A DNA stretch of 64,000 nucleotides from Xenopus tropicalis (lineage: Eukaryota; Chordata; Amphibia; Anura; Pipidae): NCBI RefSeq assembly GCF_000004195.4, contig NC_030678.2, positions 84,914,904 to 84,978,903 of the forward strand, written 5' to 3'. The notes beneath the pieces are model-generated. The model did not search any database and was not told where the DNA came from. It saw only the letters and a list, made by a program, of their open reading frames with translations. The position numbers and the translations under genes are program-made. Below are positions 1-12,549 of this stretch, one piece after another. How positions within the stretch are numbered: position 1 is the stretch's first letter; every line of letters starts with the position of its first letter.

Positions 1-1112
1 TACATTTTTATCTTTCAGGCCCGTTTGGTTCATGGAACACACACTGACTCAGGAAAGGATGTCAAATTGGATTAGTTTTCCCTTTAAAACTGACTCCTAA
101 TCTGTGGATATTAGAGAATATGTGAGCACAGAAAATGCCATACTCTTTAATTTTTTCAACCGAATAACACTGTAGTGACCCTTATTTAGTGACCCTTTCT
201 ATAACTGAATCATTTTTAGAGATCACATTCAGTTGACATACTATATAACATGTTTGTAATGCCCTTATATTACCTAATAACCAATCATATACAAATGAAA
301 ATGTATTGATCATTTGGAAAAATAAATACATTAACAGATATAATTGGTTTAAGGAAAGCAGAACATATGCAGGTTATATCTGCCTCAGATATAATAATGA
401 ATAACCATGAGCAATCATATGCAGCTGAAATACATCAGTTTTAAGAAAGTTCTTAAGATAAATAAACATTTTCAGTATATTTCTTAAATTAACATTTCTT
501 TCATAATATTTTGCTCACAGTACACTGAGCATATCTTAGCAATTATAGCTTCCTAGTCCAGAAAGTATACATTTCAAATGCTGGCACATGATCTAAAGAT
601 GCCATAGATACCCTATGCTAATCTTCTAAGAGCAGAAGAATTTGTATGGGTGCTTTACATCCTTACCATGGTTACTTGCTTCTAGCCTTTTTTAGTGCCC
701 TTTCTGAACATGTGCTGACATTATGCCTTTGAGTTGAAGATAAGTGGGTGCATGTATGTCTGCAACTGCAGTAAGCAAAATGCAATTTCAAGCACAATCG
801 CCATTTTTCTTTCCCCACAATGCAGCCCTTTTCCCCAGAATTCTGACGCCATTTACCAAAATGACTGCGACTGCACGTGTGCTTCTTCTCAAATTGGAGC
901 AAATATTTTCAAAGTGCCTGGTGTATTTTATGGAGTTTGGGGTGTCACCTATTCTTTCAATGCAACAAAACTGTGGCGACAAAGGGCACTGAGAGAACCC
1001 TGAAGTTATCGCTTGGGAAGAAGGTGGAAGTAGCTTGAGGAGCAGCAGCACATGATTTTGCAACAAAAGGCAGGAAAGACTTAGGGGCTCCAAGCACAAC
1101 AATAGGGAAGTG
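1..1112. other. No recognised feature
   Basis: AT-rich sequence with only short chance reading frames. I see no conserved exon, repeat boundary or RNA gene. Confidence 0.5.
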
Positions 1113-1440
1113 AAAGGTGTGCATTTTGACGCAAGTGCCTTTAATAAAAGTCGTTTTATGTGCAACTGACAACACAAAAGTATTGTACGAAACGGTAAGT
1201 GTATGGCGGATAGATGAGACGAACAATATCGCAAAGGCTGCGAATATTGGTCGTCACGTCGATTGGGCAGGTTTAAAGAAATTGACCAAAATCTACATTA
1301 AGGGCTGAATCGGCAGATGGAGGTAGAATTCCTGTTGTTTCTACCTCCATATCTGACAATTCAGCCCTGAACATCAGTGGGGAAAACAAACTACCAATAG
1401 TTGCAGGATAGATCGTAATTGCTACATGTATGGCCACCTT
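1113..1440 (+). mobile_element. MITE, family A (TA-flanked), degenerate copy
   Basis: The right end reads CATGTATGGCCACCTT followed by TA, matching the terminal repeat of the clean copy at 12839-13182. Both copies share the interior GGGCTGAATCGGCAGA...ACCTCC...TTCAGCCCTGA, a hairpin at about 1302-1367. The left end (AAGGTGTGCAT near 1114) is only approximately conserved. It is a non-autonomous DNA transposon with no coding capacity. TA flanks suggest a Tc1/mariner-type target, which is an inference. Confidence 0.6.
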
Positions 1441-2087
1441 TAGGTGTAAGAATATAGACAACACACCCAGTAGCTGTCAAGGATAATAAGGATTTGAGAT
1501 GTCTTTTATACCTTGCTTAGTATGTGTAAAATAGCAGTGTTTGCTCTCACTGTATGCCAGTTAAGTTTCTTTTAAGGTTTTAATTTCTCATTAATATGCA
1601 CATTAAAATCTTTGTGGCTATCTTTAGATTCGGGACAGAGTTCAAAATTACTCAGCTGGTGATGTAGGCCAACAACTATTGTACAAGATATAAATAAATA
1701 AGATCCAGATGGCCATTTATACAGACGTAATTTGCTTAGTATAAAGGGAACTAAAATTACTAATGGATTAAAGAAAAATTGCTCAGGTGATATTTTATAA
1801 CATCTTGTTTGTTGTGATATGTGAATTACATCTGCGTCTTATTCTGGGGGGTAATTTACACACTTAAAATAATATAAAATATCACTTTGGCACATTTAAT
1901 TTCCCCTATTGAAATGTTCATTTTCCCTGTTGAAATATTTTAGATTTTACTTTTTCATTGCAAATCTGGCAAATGAATTTGTATTCTCTTTGATTATTTA
2001 ACAAACTTAATCAATTCATATACATAAGCAATTACGTATGGTATGCCGTAGATTATAATTCCCATATACTCCATTATAAGCAAATAA
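1441..2087. other. No recognised feature
   Basis: AT-rich, no reading frame or repeat boundary that I can support. Confidence 0.5.
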
Positions 2088-2332
2088 TTCTCATTTTTTT
2101 AAAATGACTTCCTTTTTCTCTGTAATAATAAAACAGTACCTTGTACATGATCCCAACTAAGATATAATTAATCCTCATTGGAGGCAAAACAATCCTATTA
2201 GGTTTTTTTTATTATGTTTAAATGATTTTTTGTAGACTTAAAGTATGGAGATCCAAATTATAGAAAGATCCCTAATCTGGAAAACCCCAGGTCCGACGCA
2301 TTCTAGATAACAGGCCCCATACATGTACTGGC
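2088..2332 (+). mobile_element. MITE, family B, partial copy 1
   Basis: It shares the block CTTTTTCTCTGTA...AAAACAGTACCTTG...GTAGACTTAAAGTATGGAGATCC with the copies at 2538-2870 and 42275-42575, and ends in the same TIR-like GATAACAGG..CCATACATGTACTGG. The left terminus is missing. It lies in direct orientation about 210 bp upstream of copy 2. Confidence 0.7.
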
Positions 2333-2468
2333 TTCAAGTGGGAATTTTGCAAGGTAGCAAATAATTCTTTATTGAAGGATTAAATCCAGCCTTGTCTTTT
2401 TCTGACATGTTAAAATGTTATTTCTTTATTTTTATGACTGTGCAAATGTCATATTTATGATGTTATAT

Positions 2469-2512
2469 TATATATATATATATATATATATTTATTTATT
2501 TATTTATTATAC
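2469..2512. repeat. (TA)n / (TTTA)n simple repeat
   Basis: A run of alternating TA followed by TTTA units. Confidence 0.9.
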
Positions 2513-2537
2513 ATTTTTCAATGAACATGGAATTTCA

Positions 2538-2870
2538 ATGTACAGGTTTGGGATCCCTTATCCAGAAACCCGTTATCCAGAAAGCTCCAAATTACGGAAA
2601 GCCCGTCTTCCATAGACTCCATTTTAATTAAATAATTCATAATTTAAACTGATTTTCTTTTTCTCTGTAGAAATAAAACAGTACCTTGTAATTGATCCCA
2701 ACTAAGATATAAATAATCATTATTGGATGCAAAACAATCCTGTTGGGTTTAATTAATGTTTATTGATTTTTTAGTAGACTTAAGGTATGGAGATCCAAAT
2801 TACGGAAAGACCCCTTATCCAGAATACCCTTGGCCCCAAGCATTCTGGATAATGGGTCCTGTACCTGTAC
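2538..2870 (+). mobile_element. MITE, family B, complete copy 2
   Basis: The ends are inverted: TACAGGTTTGGGATCCCTTATCC at the left (2541 on) against GGATAATGGGTCCTGTACCTGTA at the right. Internal subterminal repeats also pair (GAAAGCTCCAAATTACGGAAAG near 2580, CCAAATTACGGAAAGACC near 2795). The same 10 bases, TGGAATTTCA, lie on both sides (2528-2537 and 2871-2880), a probable target-site duplication. A 9-10 bp duplication fits a Mutator-like element better than hAT, but the superfamily is an inference. Non-coding. Confidence 0.75.
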
Positions 2871-2872
2871 TG

Positions 2873-4090
2873 GAATTTCACGTCTTTCATGTGAAAACCC
2901 CATGAGTTGCAGGAGACCAATACTTTATTCTTGAATTTCTAATCTCTCCAAGTCAAAATGGACAGCACCTTCAAAACCAAGAGGCCTACAAGCAATTGTA
3001 AATGTTCAAAATATTTTCAGGAACCAAAGGAATGTTGATTTTGTCTGGAGAAGTGATTAAGTTCTATGACTACCTTAAAAGGATATTGGCTCTTATGCCT
3101 CCCCTGGGCTATGAATTCATAAAGTGGAGGTTTAATAGACTAAAGAGAAGTCATTTGTTTGTTTGAATAAACCAAACACTTTCCAGTTGTAATTGCACAA
3201 GGAGAAAAAAACAAAGTCCACTGGTTTTGAAGAAAATAAATAAATAAACAATCTTTCACAGCATGTGGTAATCAGAGCTGTTTTCACAGTGGTTTGCAGG
3301 CCTGTCTAGGGGGTTAACCCTATAACTGTCATTTGGAAATCAAAACACTGAAAACAGTTTGAGGAGACTTAGGGGTTGTGTATGCTTTTATATCCCATAC
3401 CATATAGCTTTCAATAGCCTAATAAAGAAAGCATGTCATCAAATTTCAGCCAAGAATGAAGGTGATATGCATAAACATTTCTCTCCTGGCAAAGACTAAA
3501 CTATACATGTCCATGGGAAATGACTATTCTGCACTCCATCAACATCAATTTTTATTGGTGTAAAAAATCACATCAAATACTCAGAGGTATTAATTCCTAG
3601 AAACGCTGATGGAGAATGTCTGTGTAACTCTTGCTTCTTTCTTTGAAACGAAGTAAAATAAAGTGGCCAATTTAAGTTCACAGAGAGAAGAAAAATCCTT
3701 TGTGATTTCATACATGCCAGTCAGATGGATCAATCCCCCATTTACTAAGTATAATAAGCTTTAAGAAAGGCATTAAATGCAGTTTATTTTAAAGAATTTA
3801 GTGAATTTAAAGAAGGTTACGCAGGAAAGATTTTGTTTTGCAAGAGATCTTTACAAAACTAGTTTTACTATTGTTTGGGGAAAACAATCATTTTCAGTAT
3901 CTTTATTAATTAGCAGTATAGACCTTTGTTTAATAGTCCAATTAAGGAAAAAGGAAACCCAGATTCACTTGGGGGGTGCCAATGAATCAAGGTTTTTCCC
4001 TAGACCAGTGGCCATTTTAGAAAAAAAAAATGCCCCAGCTTTGTGGGAAGAAATAGCTTAGTGATGCACCACCATTTTACGTACCTTTTG
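2873..4090. other. No recognised feature
   Basis: Unique-looking AT-rich DNA. The longest open frame (3777-4061) resembles no family I know and ends in a poly-A-derived lysine run, so I do not call it a gene. Confidence 0.45.
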
Positions 4091-4099
4091 CAGACATCC

Positions 4100-4355
4100 C
4101 TAGGCAGGGAAATATTTATCAACATTTGAATTCATGTAGTTACCCTGATTCAAGATTATTTGTGGCAAAAATCATGAATTCAAATTTGGTCTCCAAAACT
4201 TAAATTTACAATATTCACGAAGCTCAAAAATCTGGGAATAATAATGAAAAAATCGAGTTCTGGTGAAAACCCATTCATAAACCTCAAAATTATCTAGAAG
4301 AAAGTAAAAAATTGGGCTTTATCTCATAATTGCTTAGTAAATGTGCCTCCCTAAT
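4100..4355. mobile_element. Probable MITE remnant
   Basis: It is bounded by ATTTATCAACATTTGAATTC at the left and TTGCTTAGTAAATGTGCCTCC at the right, the kind of terminus (tolerating 'toward zero' TTTACTAA/TTTATCAA motifs) seen in several frog MITEs. Pairing of the ends is weak and no target duplication was found. Confidence 0.3.
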
Positions 4356-4652
4356 TTTTTTAATTGGAGTTTTTGAGGTCAATTCAAAATTTGACACTCA
4401 TTGGAAAAATGTGATTTCATTGAATTCAGTTGTATTCTCATGTTTTTTTTCTACTTTATTTTTAATGTTTTTCTAATTTCCATATACATACTGCATCAAA
4501 TTATTAACATCAATAAAAGAAAGGAAAGACATGACCAAAAGAATAACTGTGTGAATCACAATGAGCGTTTGGTATATAGAATGCAAGGGGTCCATATGTC
4601 AATAAATTTAGCTATAGTGTCTTCTACAGATGTCCTCATATTTTCCATAGTG

Positions 4653-7170
4653 AATTACATAGTTACATAGGGTTGAAAAAAGACCATTGTCCATCAAGTT
4701 CAACCCATCCGAGTAAACCCAGCACACAACCCACACCTACCAATCTATACACTCACATACATAAACTATATATACAACCACTAATACTAACTGTAGATAT
4801 TAGTATCACAATAGCCTTGGATATTCTGCTTGTCCAAAAACTCATCCAGGCCCCTCTTATAGGCATTAACAGAATCTGCCATTACCACATCACTAGGAAG
4901 GGCATTCCACAGCCTTACTGCCCTCACCGTGAAAAACCACCTACGCTGCTTCAAATGGAAGCTCTGTTCCTCTAATCTATAGGGGTGACCTCTGGTGCGC
5001 TGATTGTTTTTATGGGAAAAAAGAACATCCCCCAACTGCCTATAATCCCCTCTAATGTACTTGTACAGAGTAATCATGTCCCCTCGCAAGCGCCTCTTTT
5101 CCAGAGAAAACAACCCCAACCTCAACAGTCTAACCTCATAGCTTAAATCTTCCATCCCCTTTACCAGTTTAGTTGCACGTCTCTGCACTCTCTCCAGCTC
5201 ATTAATATCCTTCTTAAGGACTGGAGCCCAAAACTGCACTGCATACTCAAGGTGAGGCCTTACCAGGGACCTATAAAGGGGCAAAATTATGTTCTCATCC
5301 CTTGAGTCAATGCCCTTTTTTATACAAGACAGCACTTTATTTGCTGTAGTAGCCACAGAATGACACTGCCTGGAATTAGACAACTTGTGATCTACAAAAA
5401 CCCCTAGATCCTTCTCCATTAAGGATGCCCCCAACACACTACCATTCAGTAGATAGTTCGCGTTTATATTATTTCTACCAAAGTGCATAACTTTGCACTT
5501 GTCAACATTGAACCTCATTTTCCAGTTTGCTGCCCAGTTTTCCAATTTTGTCAAATCGTTCTGCAAAGCGGCAGCATCCTGCATGAAGTTTTGCACAATT
5601 TAGTGTCATCAGCAAAAATAGAAACAGTACTCTCTATGCCCACCTCCAGGTCATTAATAAACAAGTTAAAAAGCAAAGGACCAAGGACTGACCCCTGCGG
5701 TACTCCACTAACCACACTGGCCCAATTAGAAAATGTTCCATTTACCACCACTCTTTGTACTCTATCCTTCAGCCAGTTCTCTATCCAATTACAAATATTA
5801 TGTTCTAGGCCAATATTCCTCAATTTGATCATTAACCTTCTGTGAGGTACAGTATCAAACGCTTTAGCAAAATCTAAGTAGATGACATCAACTGCCATTC
5901 CAGCATCAAGGTTCCTGCTCACCTCCTCATAAAAGGCAACTAAATTAGTCTGGCAAGATCTGTTACGCATAAAACCATGCTGGCACAAACTAATAGTATT
6001 GTGAACTGCAATGTATTCAACTATCCTATCCCTTATTACCCCTTCCAGAAGCTTTCCTACTACTGATGTCAGACTTACAGGCCTATAGTTTTCAGGCCTT
6101 TTTAAATAATGGCACCACATTAGCAATTCGCCAGTCTCTCGGCACCATGCCAAACCTCAACGAATCCTGAAAAATTATGTGAAGAGGCTTGGCAATCACA
6201 GCGCTCAGCTCATTTAATACCCTGGGATGAATCCCATCCGGCCCTGGACCTTTGTTTACCTTTACATGTTCAAGTCTCTTTTGAATTACCTCCTGAGTGA
6301 CCCACGCGTCAGTAGCTAAATTACTAGCACTGGGTATATTAAAAGGGAAGCCTTCATTAGGTGGCTCCTCAGATGTATAGACAGATGAAAAATAAGAGTT
6401 CAAAATTTCTGCTTTTTCCCCGTTCTCATCAACCAATGTACCCCCCCGTGATAATAAAGTTCCCACCCCTTCTTGCTTCATTTTTTTACTATTCACATAA
6501 TTAAAAAAATAATTTTGGATTCTTTTTACTCCTAGCTGCAATATCCCTTTCCATCTCTATTTTAGCTTGCCTGATAGCTTTTTTGCATGCTTTATTTGCT
6601 TCCTTGTACCTGATGAAAGTTTCCGCGGTCCCAGCTAACTTGAATGCTTTAAAAGCACGTTTTTTATTACCAACCTCGACCCTAACTCTTTTATTCAGTC
6701 ATAAAGGTTTTGCTTTGCGATGCCTCTCCTTGCTTACAAGGGGAATATACTGTTGTGTATACCTGCAAAGCAATGTTTTAAAGATGTTCCATTTTCCTTC
6801 TGTGTCTAACCCCATGAAAAGCCTTTCCCAGTTGACACATTGCAGAGATGCCCTTATACTGGCAAAGTCTGCACGTCTAAAATTGAGCGTTTTAGTAAGT
6901 CCCTTATAGAGCTGTCTCTGTAGCATTATCTCAAAGGAGACCATGTTGTGATCACTGTTCCCCAAATGCTCACCCACACAAATGTTAGAGATGAGTTCAT
7001 TATTATTAGATATTACCAGGTACAAAATAGAATCATTCCTAGTAGGTTCTTGAACCACCTGAAATAAAAAGTTGTCATTTAGCATGTTTACAAACCTACT
7101 AGAATTAGTTAAATACAGCTGAAACTCAAGGCTATCCCTCAGCCAAAGTAACGCAAGAGTCAATTCTGAC
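4653..7170 (-). mobile_element. CR1-like LINE, 5'-truncated and frameshifted
   Basis: A non-LTR retrotransposon copy read leftwards. It holds the end of the apurinic endonuclease domain, the linker, reverse transcriptase and the 3' tail. The tail reads leftwards through GGTTGAACTTGATGGAC and a short ACTATGTA-type end at 4653-4700, which resembles CR1-group tails and is repeated at 29612. The N-terminal part of the endonuclease and all of ORF1 are missing, as expected of 5' truncation. No target duplication was identified because the 5' junction near 7170 is not sharp. Confidence 0.9.
4787..7163 (-). pseudogene. CR1-like ORF2 (endonuclease end, reverse transcriptase), inactivated
   Basis: Product would be the endonuclease/reverse transcriptase that copies LINE RNA at the target site. 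Four conserved blocks lie in different frames. 6699-7163 is the endonuclease C-terminus, with PTRNDSILYLVISN and GNSDHNMVSFEI. 6092-6541 is the linker and early RT, with GPDGIHPRVL. 5551-6153 is the RT core: motif [12 protein letters not shown] near 5850-5882, then [11 protein letters not shown], and the FADD box near 5606-5617. 4787-5596 is the RT thumb and C-terminus, with RTRGHPYRLEE and VRLWNALPS. Single-base frameshifts separate RT blocks near an A-run at about 6105 and near 5595, and another break lies between 6541 and 6699. The catalytic Asp residues remain, but no continuous protein can be made. Confidence 0.9.
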
Positions 7171-7215
7171 TACAGAAAACATGTTTGCACAGGATATTAC
7201 CTGCCTTGTTTAAGC

Positions 7216-7726
7216 CTTTAATGCAGGGGTGTCAAACTCAATCAGAGAAGGGGCCAAAATCTAAAATCCAGCTTAAATCGCGGGCCGAATGGTTTACTGA
7301 ACCCCCATACAAAGTACCCTCAATTGCCCCCATAAACAGTGCCCCCAAAAATAAGTACCCCCAATTGCCTCATCATACACAGTACCCCCCATAGACAGTA
7401 GCCAGCCCGCACACACAGAGCCCCCACAGAAAGTACCCCCAACAGACCAGTGATGTCGGCGGCTCCTTCTCTCTTATGCCCCGGCCACAGGCACTACTAT
7501 AAGGTTGCGCCTCGTCGCTGACGTGTGACGTCATACGCACGGGTGCAACCTTATAAAAGGGCCTGTTGCCGCGGCATAAGAGAGAAGGAGCCGCTGGCGC
7601 TGACGAAGAAGGTATGTTTTTGCGCAGAGTGCGTGCAGTGATGACAGCGCGGTGCGGGCCACATTGCAAGGCCTGGCGGGCCGGATTTGGCCCGCGGGCC
7701 TTGTGTTTGACATGTATGCTTTAATG
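7216..7726. mobile_element. hAT non-autonomous element with 8-bp target duplication
   Basis: The element occupies 7224-7718. It starts CAGGGGTGTCAAAC and ends GTTTGACATGTATG, an inverted pair. It is flanked by a perfect 8-bp duplication CTTTAATG (7216-7223, 7719-7726), diagnostic of hAT transposition. Subterminal GGGCCAAA/GGCCCGCGGGCC and a GC-rich core with internal inverted repeats (TCTCTTATGCC near 7470; GGCATAAGAGAGA near 7573) give it hairpin potential. No transposase is encoded. Confidence 0.88.
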
Positions 7727-7984
7727 GGTAAATTAATCAATAGAAGGAGTGGTGAATTCGGAATGTTGTAACTTTCCAAAAATCAAGTTTTTAACCAGAC
7801 AGTAACTTAACTAACTTTGGCCAGGCCCGGGTGCAGGACATGCAGTTGGTCCCTCCATCCCCACATCTTTAGCAGTGGCATGCGCACGCAAAATAATTCT
7901 CTTCCGTTCTGCTGTTCTAGAAGGCCCACAGGGTGCAGTCATGCCCCGCATCTTGGTAGTTAAACCACTTTATTTAGAATTCTT

Positions 7985-9715
7985 TAGCTATGGGACACCA
8001 TAAGATATGTATCAAAGAGCCAGTGTCTAAACACCCTCTAAAACAGATTGGTGAAGCAGATAAGTCTATTTTAACTTTGCTTCCAGGGTTCAGATACCAT
8101 CTTTTCAATAGTTCGAATAATAACTCCTTGGTTGCAATGTTCCTAGAAGAAGATCTTATTCTATCTCAGTAATATTATTCTACTAATTTATAGTTGTTTT
8201 CAGGACTAAGTCCTGTTTCCCACTGCTCAACATATGTAGGGTCAGACACAGTTGCAATTAGGAGAAGGTTATAAACTCTAGACAATGAACCGGGACCATT
8301 TGGAGATGTTTCAAATAAGGTTTCAAAAATAGATAAATTGAAGTCAACACCTCATTGTGATAAAGAATGAATGGAATGTTTAACCTGGGGGTATCGGTAC
8401 TGTTCATCCTGAAGGAAATTGTAAAATTTTGCAAAACTATAAAGATTTAATGGCATTATTATAAACTAAGGATTTAAATGTTGTGCGGTTATGTTTATCC
8501 CATTAAGTAAAGCTCCTGAGTATAAGCCTGGTGGGAAAGAAGGATTTTTTATGATAGTCTGTAAAAATGCTCATGCAGATATTAAAGGAGAAGGAAAGGC
8601 TAAGTCACTTGGGGGTGCCTATATGTTAGGCACCCCCAAGTGACTTGGATCGCTTACCTTTTACCCCGGGCTGGTGCCCCTGTACGAAGAGAACAGCACC
8701 AGCCTGGGTAGCAGCGAGCGCTTCCTACTTCCTATTCGCTTGCGTGCACATGCGCAGTACAGTGAAAAGCCGAACTTAAACAAGAAAGAAGGAAGCGCTC
8801 ACTACAAGTACCCTGGGCTGGTGCTTTTTTCTCCTAACAGGGGCACCAGCCCAGGGTACAAGGTAAGCGATCTAAGTCACTTGGGGGTGCCTAATATTTT
8901 GGCACCCCCAAGTGACTTAGCCTTTCCTTCTCCTTTAAGTGGTTTTCAGCCCAAATAGCCAGTAGATGGGACACTGCCTTATTGGTATTTGGATAGAAGA
9001 AGAATTCACCCAGTGAACCATGCTGAGCTTTATAGGTAACATATCACTTGTTTAAAATTCTAACCAATGGAAAGAGACCTTTGGGAGATGCCATTTAGCT
9101 AGAACATTCAGTTGAGCCGCTTGATAATAGAGAGATAACATGAGGACTCCAGACATCCGCAAAGTTGTTGTGGTACCCTGGAACACTTGTTTGAGCCAGT
9201 TAAAGTTAATACTTCTTTTTAAAGATCAGCTAATACCTTAGTGGGGACATGAGTATGGAGTAGTGGAGAAGTTTTGGCAGCCAGGACATTTTAACTGTAC
9301 AGTACATATCCTGTTTGTCCATGAAATGAAATACTTGTTCTAGGATTCAAATATTAACTTAAGTCTATTTTTATCAAAGGAAAGAAATTGGCTGTAAACA
9401 GTTTATTTTTGCATGGGGGCTAACTGAACACCAAGATGTGGCATTGTATTGTATATCAAAATGTATTCATCTCTGATTTTCACATGGGACCAGAGAATTG
9501 ACAAAATGTTTGTAATAATTTTTGTAAGTTTGGCAGGCTAGTAAGGGAACTTTGAAGTGTCAGCAGCAAATCATCTGCATAGAGACTTATTTTATTATCC
9601 TTATCTGCTTTTTGGTAGCCTATCCAACTTGGGGGGGTTGGGCTAGAGGTAAATCAAATGTAAATATGGACACTTAAGGGAGTCAAAGGCTTTAGTGATA
9701 TCTAAATTCAACAAA
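7985..9715 (-). pseudogene. L1-like LINE reverse-transcriptase relic, interrupted
   Basis: Read leftwards, this is a heavily decayed L1-type ORF2. Motif A appears as LDITKAFDS at about 9680-9709 and the catalytic box as SLYADDLLLT at about 9560-9590. The C-terminal L1 region appears at about 8010-8150 as RWYLNP...SLIHILWCP, matching the family's terminal Cys/His-containing segment. Many stops and indels lie between these blocks. A T2-type MITE (8582-8938) splits the relic. The 5' half of ORF2 is not visible. The assignment is by motif pattern; L1 versus a Tx1-like clade is not resolved. Confidence 0.7.
8582..8938. mobile_element. T2/Kolobok-type MITE with TTAA flanks
   Basis: The ends are TTAAAGGAGAAGGAAAGGC and GCCTTTCCTTCTCCTTTAA. 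Terminal inverted repeats of about 38 bp extend through AAGTCACTTGGGGGTGCC. A second inverted pair inside (CCCGGGCTGGTGCCCCTG near 8665, CAGGGGCACCAGCCCAGGG near 8838) makes the whole element fold on itself. The TTAA target (8582-8585, 8935-8938) and the AGG start are characteristic of the Xenopus T2 family. It was inserted into the L1 relic on either side. Non-coding. Confidence 0.88.
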
Positions 9716-9831
9716 ATCACTTATTTATATAAAGTTTTTGCAATTTTTCCTGTCTTAAGCATTTGAGTTTTTGAGCACATTAGAGACTTTTAAGTTTTCT
9801 ACTTTTTTAAATTTGAGAAATAGTGACCCTA

Positions 9832-10180
9832 AGGGGCATACTTATCAAAATGTGAGTGTATGAAAAAAAGTGTGAAAAAAAATGTGAGTGGCTATACCAG
9901 GTTTGTATTTTACCTCAAGCAGCGCCAGATTTGTCTTGCCGGCGCCCCTAGGAAACCCCATCCCCCCACCCCCGTGCGCGGACACCCCGTGCCTCCCCCC
10001 AGCTGCGAGTGCAAGTGCGCATGCGCAAACATTTAAAGTCCATACGGAGCAGTGGGGAGAGGTCCCCATTGCTCCGTATGGGAGCCAAATTTAAAAATTA
10101 TGTTGCGGCGGGGCGGCATGCCGCCCCTAAATTTGTGCCGTCCTAGGCCCGGGCCTTTGTGGTCTCGCCTCAAGTGACCT
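9832..10180. mobile_element. Probable MITE remnant with GC-rich hairpin core
   Basis: It begins with GGGGCATACTTATCAAAATG, a MITE-like end. A strong hairpin lies at 10040-10081: CCATACGGAGCAGTGGGGA pairs with TCCCCATTGCTCCGTATGG. The surrounding DNA is unusually GC-rich and CpG-containing (GGCGGGGCGGCATGCCGCCCC near 10104). No open frame is credible. The family and right boundary are not established. Confidence 0.4.
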
Positions 10181-10319
10181 CAAGTGCTACATTATTTATG
10201 AAAGAACTCAAACCAAAAAGTTACTTTTTGTCAGGGAAAATGTTTTACACCAACAAGAATCCGAATACAAAAAGTTTTTGTACTGTGCAAAACTATTGAG
10301 TATTGTGAAGCAGGTTCAA

Positions 10320-10496
10320 CTTGTGCACAATATTTAAACAGGTGCAAGTGTTGCATCTGTTTCCCTTTGTCGCTGCAAAATTCCACATTTTGTCATTGGC
10401 AAATTTTTTCACAAAACTGCCACAAAAAATGTAATTGAATTATTAAGCAGTTTCTCGAATTGTTTGGCGAAACGGGACAGACTCACTTATCTCTAA
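10320..10496 (-). mobile_element. MITE, family C, fragment
   Basis: It ends GGCGAAACGGGACAGACTCAC, the reverse complement of the start of the copies at 50808 and 57507 (TAGTGATGAGTGAATCTGTCC). The interior shows the typical TTTGTCGC/TTTGGCGAAA motifs. The other end is lost. Confidence 0.55.
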
Positions 10497-10499
10497 ACA

Positions 10500-12549
10500 C
10501 AATTCACTGATTCAGGCAGAGAGCTAGATCACAGTGCAAGTTCCAGGGAACAGTCTGAACCGTTAAACAAATATAATTATTGACAATATTAAATTCAAAA
10601 GTTACGCAAAGTTACACTGCCATCTACATTCTGGTTGAAGAATGTGAGTCAGGTTTATAAACACTCTTTAGGACAACTCCCATTGACCTCTGTAGAAACT
10701 TGTAAGCTTTTATATGGCAAAGTTTTACATTTGTATTTCTGGGTTTTTTGCACTAAATACTGTACTGTACTTGAACGTTGATAAATTTCCCCCTTACAGT
10801 GTAAGGTAACTGCATTATTATTACCTTTAAAGCATGTGAAATATGCTGTTAATTCCCCCTCTTTACCCCAGAACAGCATCTTTTTGTTATCAACAACAAG
10901 TAAAATGGTTCTAATCACTTGCAGGACCATCTAGGGCAGATGGGATACATTAAAGCAGTATGAAAAGCATGGTGTGATACAGTGGTAGTAGTATTAGAGT
11001 TAACAAATTTATATACTAGTTATGCTCTCCTTTTCTAGTTCTAACACATCTAAACACTTCCACATGTGCATTAGCGCATGCACACCACATTATAAGTCTG
11101 TAGATAGAATAAGATTGGTGGCTGGAGCCATTGAGATAGAAGATACCAGATGGAGGAAACATATCTGCAGAGATTTGTCTTTAATCTGTCTTGATAATGT
11201 ATTGTGGAAGGCTAACCCTAGGCTGGGAAGCAATAAAACAACAAATACATCACTAGTTCTAATAATTTTAAGAATGGGAGTACTTAGATTCTCACCATCC
11301 CATCTCTAATCGCTAATTATTTTCCGAATGGCTTGCTGCTTGGGGCTTTTCCACACAACAAGTAGAAGAATAAACTGCTAAAACTAAATGTTGTCATTCT
11401 TCTTTTCAATATCAGCTTAAATATTCATTTAGCTTGTTAACAAGTTCTTTCTGGTTTTCTGAGAAATCTTTCTTGAAAACTTTGCTGGAACGGATGATGT
11501 TTGTAGTAATTTATTTTGTAGGTGAATATAATGAAATTGGGTTGATATAATGTGGCATCACTATAAACAAAGCATAATAAATCATAATTAGAACATAACT
11601 CAGGATAAAGGTAGAATGACTGGACCAGAGGATACGCTACTTTTATCCATATAGCCCAGCAATAAATAATTCACACGTAATTTATAATAACTGTTGGGAG
11701 GTTGTTAGAGTGACAATTTACTTTCACCCTAGGTCCAAGTGCACCAAAGGATACAAAAGTACATCCCTTAGTACTCATTTAAAAAGCTTTTGCATCTGGG
11801 GTATGGTGGCACTCTGCACCTAGTGCTTGATTCGAAATCTCGCACTAGATGCAGAGCTATGTTGCTGCCTGCATCCTGAATGATGTGCAAGGATGGGGAA
11901 GGGAAGGAGGAGGAAAGGGGTAGGAAGAGAAAGGGGAAACAAAGAATGCATAGTCCTATAGAAATTCTGCTATGTGCTGGGCAGGGGCCAAAGTGCAAAA
12001 AAACATAGTGTATTGTGTCTGAATCTAAAGAAGACTATAGCAAGAGAAAGCATATTAGAGAGACTTTTTCTGCTGTGTTTATCAACAACTACAGCATAGC
12101 CCAATCCATTCCCCACTACAGAAAAAAGTAGATTATTGGAAAAATATTTTCCCATTGTTATATACTCTTTATTCATATTACACAATATAAATGGTCTATA
12201 TCTGTATACACTTTTGTGTACATGAAGACAATGATTAGAATTTTTGATTCTGTTAATTAATAAAATATACATATTCCTCTTTTTTATTATAAAGCATTTG
12301 ATAAATAATTTTCTGTATAAACAAACCTTTTCCTTCTCCCAGACCCATTGTGTATCATGCTTTCAGATAAGAAGCTCAGTATACAGAGGGCTTATTTGTG
12401 GCAAAATGTAAATTCAGCAGCCGTATTCATTGAACTCATGTTGAAAAAGAAGGCATGCTGCTACATATAACCTGAGCTGAATGCTCGAGAATAGATGGAA
12501 AGAAGACTCAGTAGAAACCAAATCACCTCTACCATAAATGTCATCATAA
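10500..12549. other. No recognised gene; one small hairpin
   Basis: Mostly unrecognised DNA. At 11813-11855 TCTGCACCTAGTGC pairs with GCACTAGATGCAGA across about 15 bp, possibly a MITE core. Open frames here (for example 11022-11309 and 11970-12272) look like chance. Confidence 0.45.

Noticed and set aside
734..1308. Overlapping short frames on both strands at the start of the window
   Set aside because: None exceeds chance length, they overlap each other, and part is family A MITE.
4653..4700. Stand-alone SINE
   Set aside because: The GGTTGAACTTGATGGAC tail is continuous with the CR1-like ORF2 and 3' region, so it is the LINE tail.
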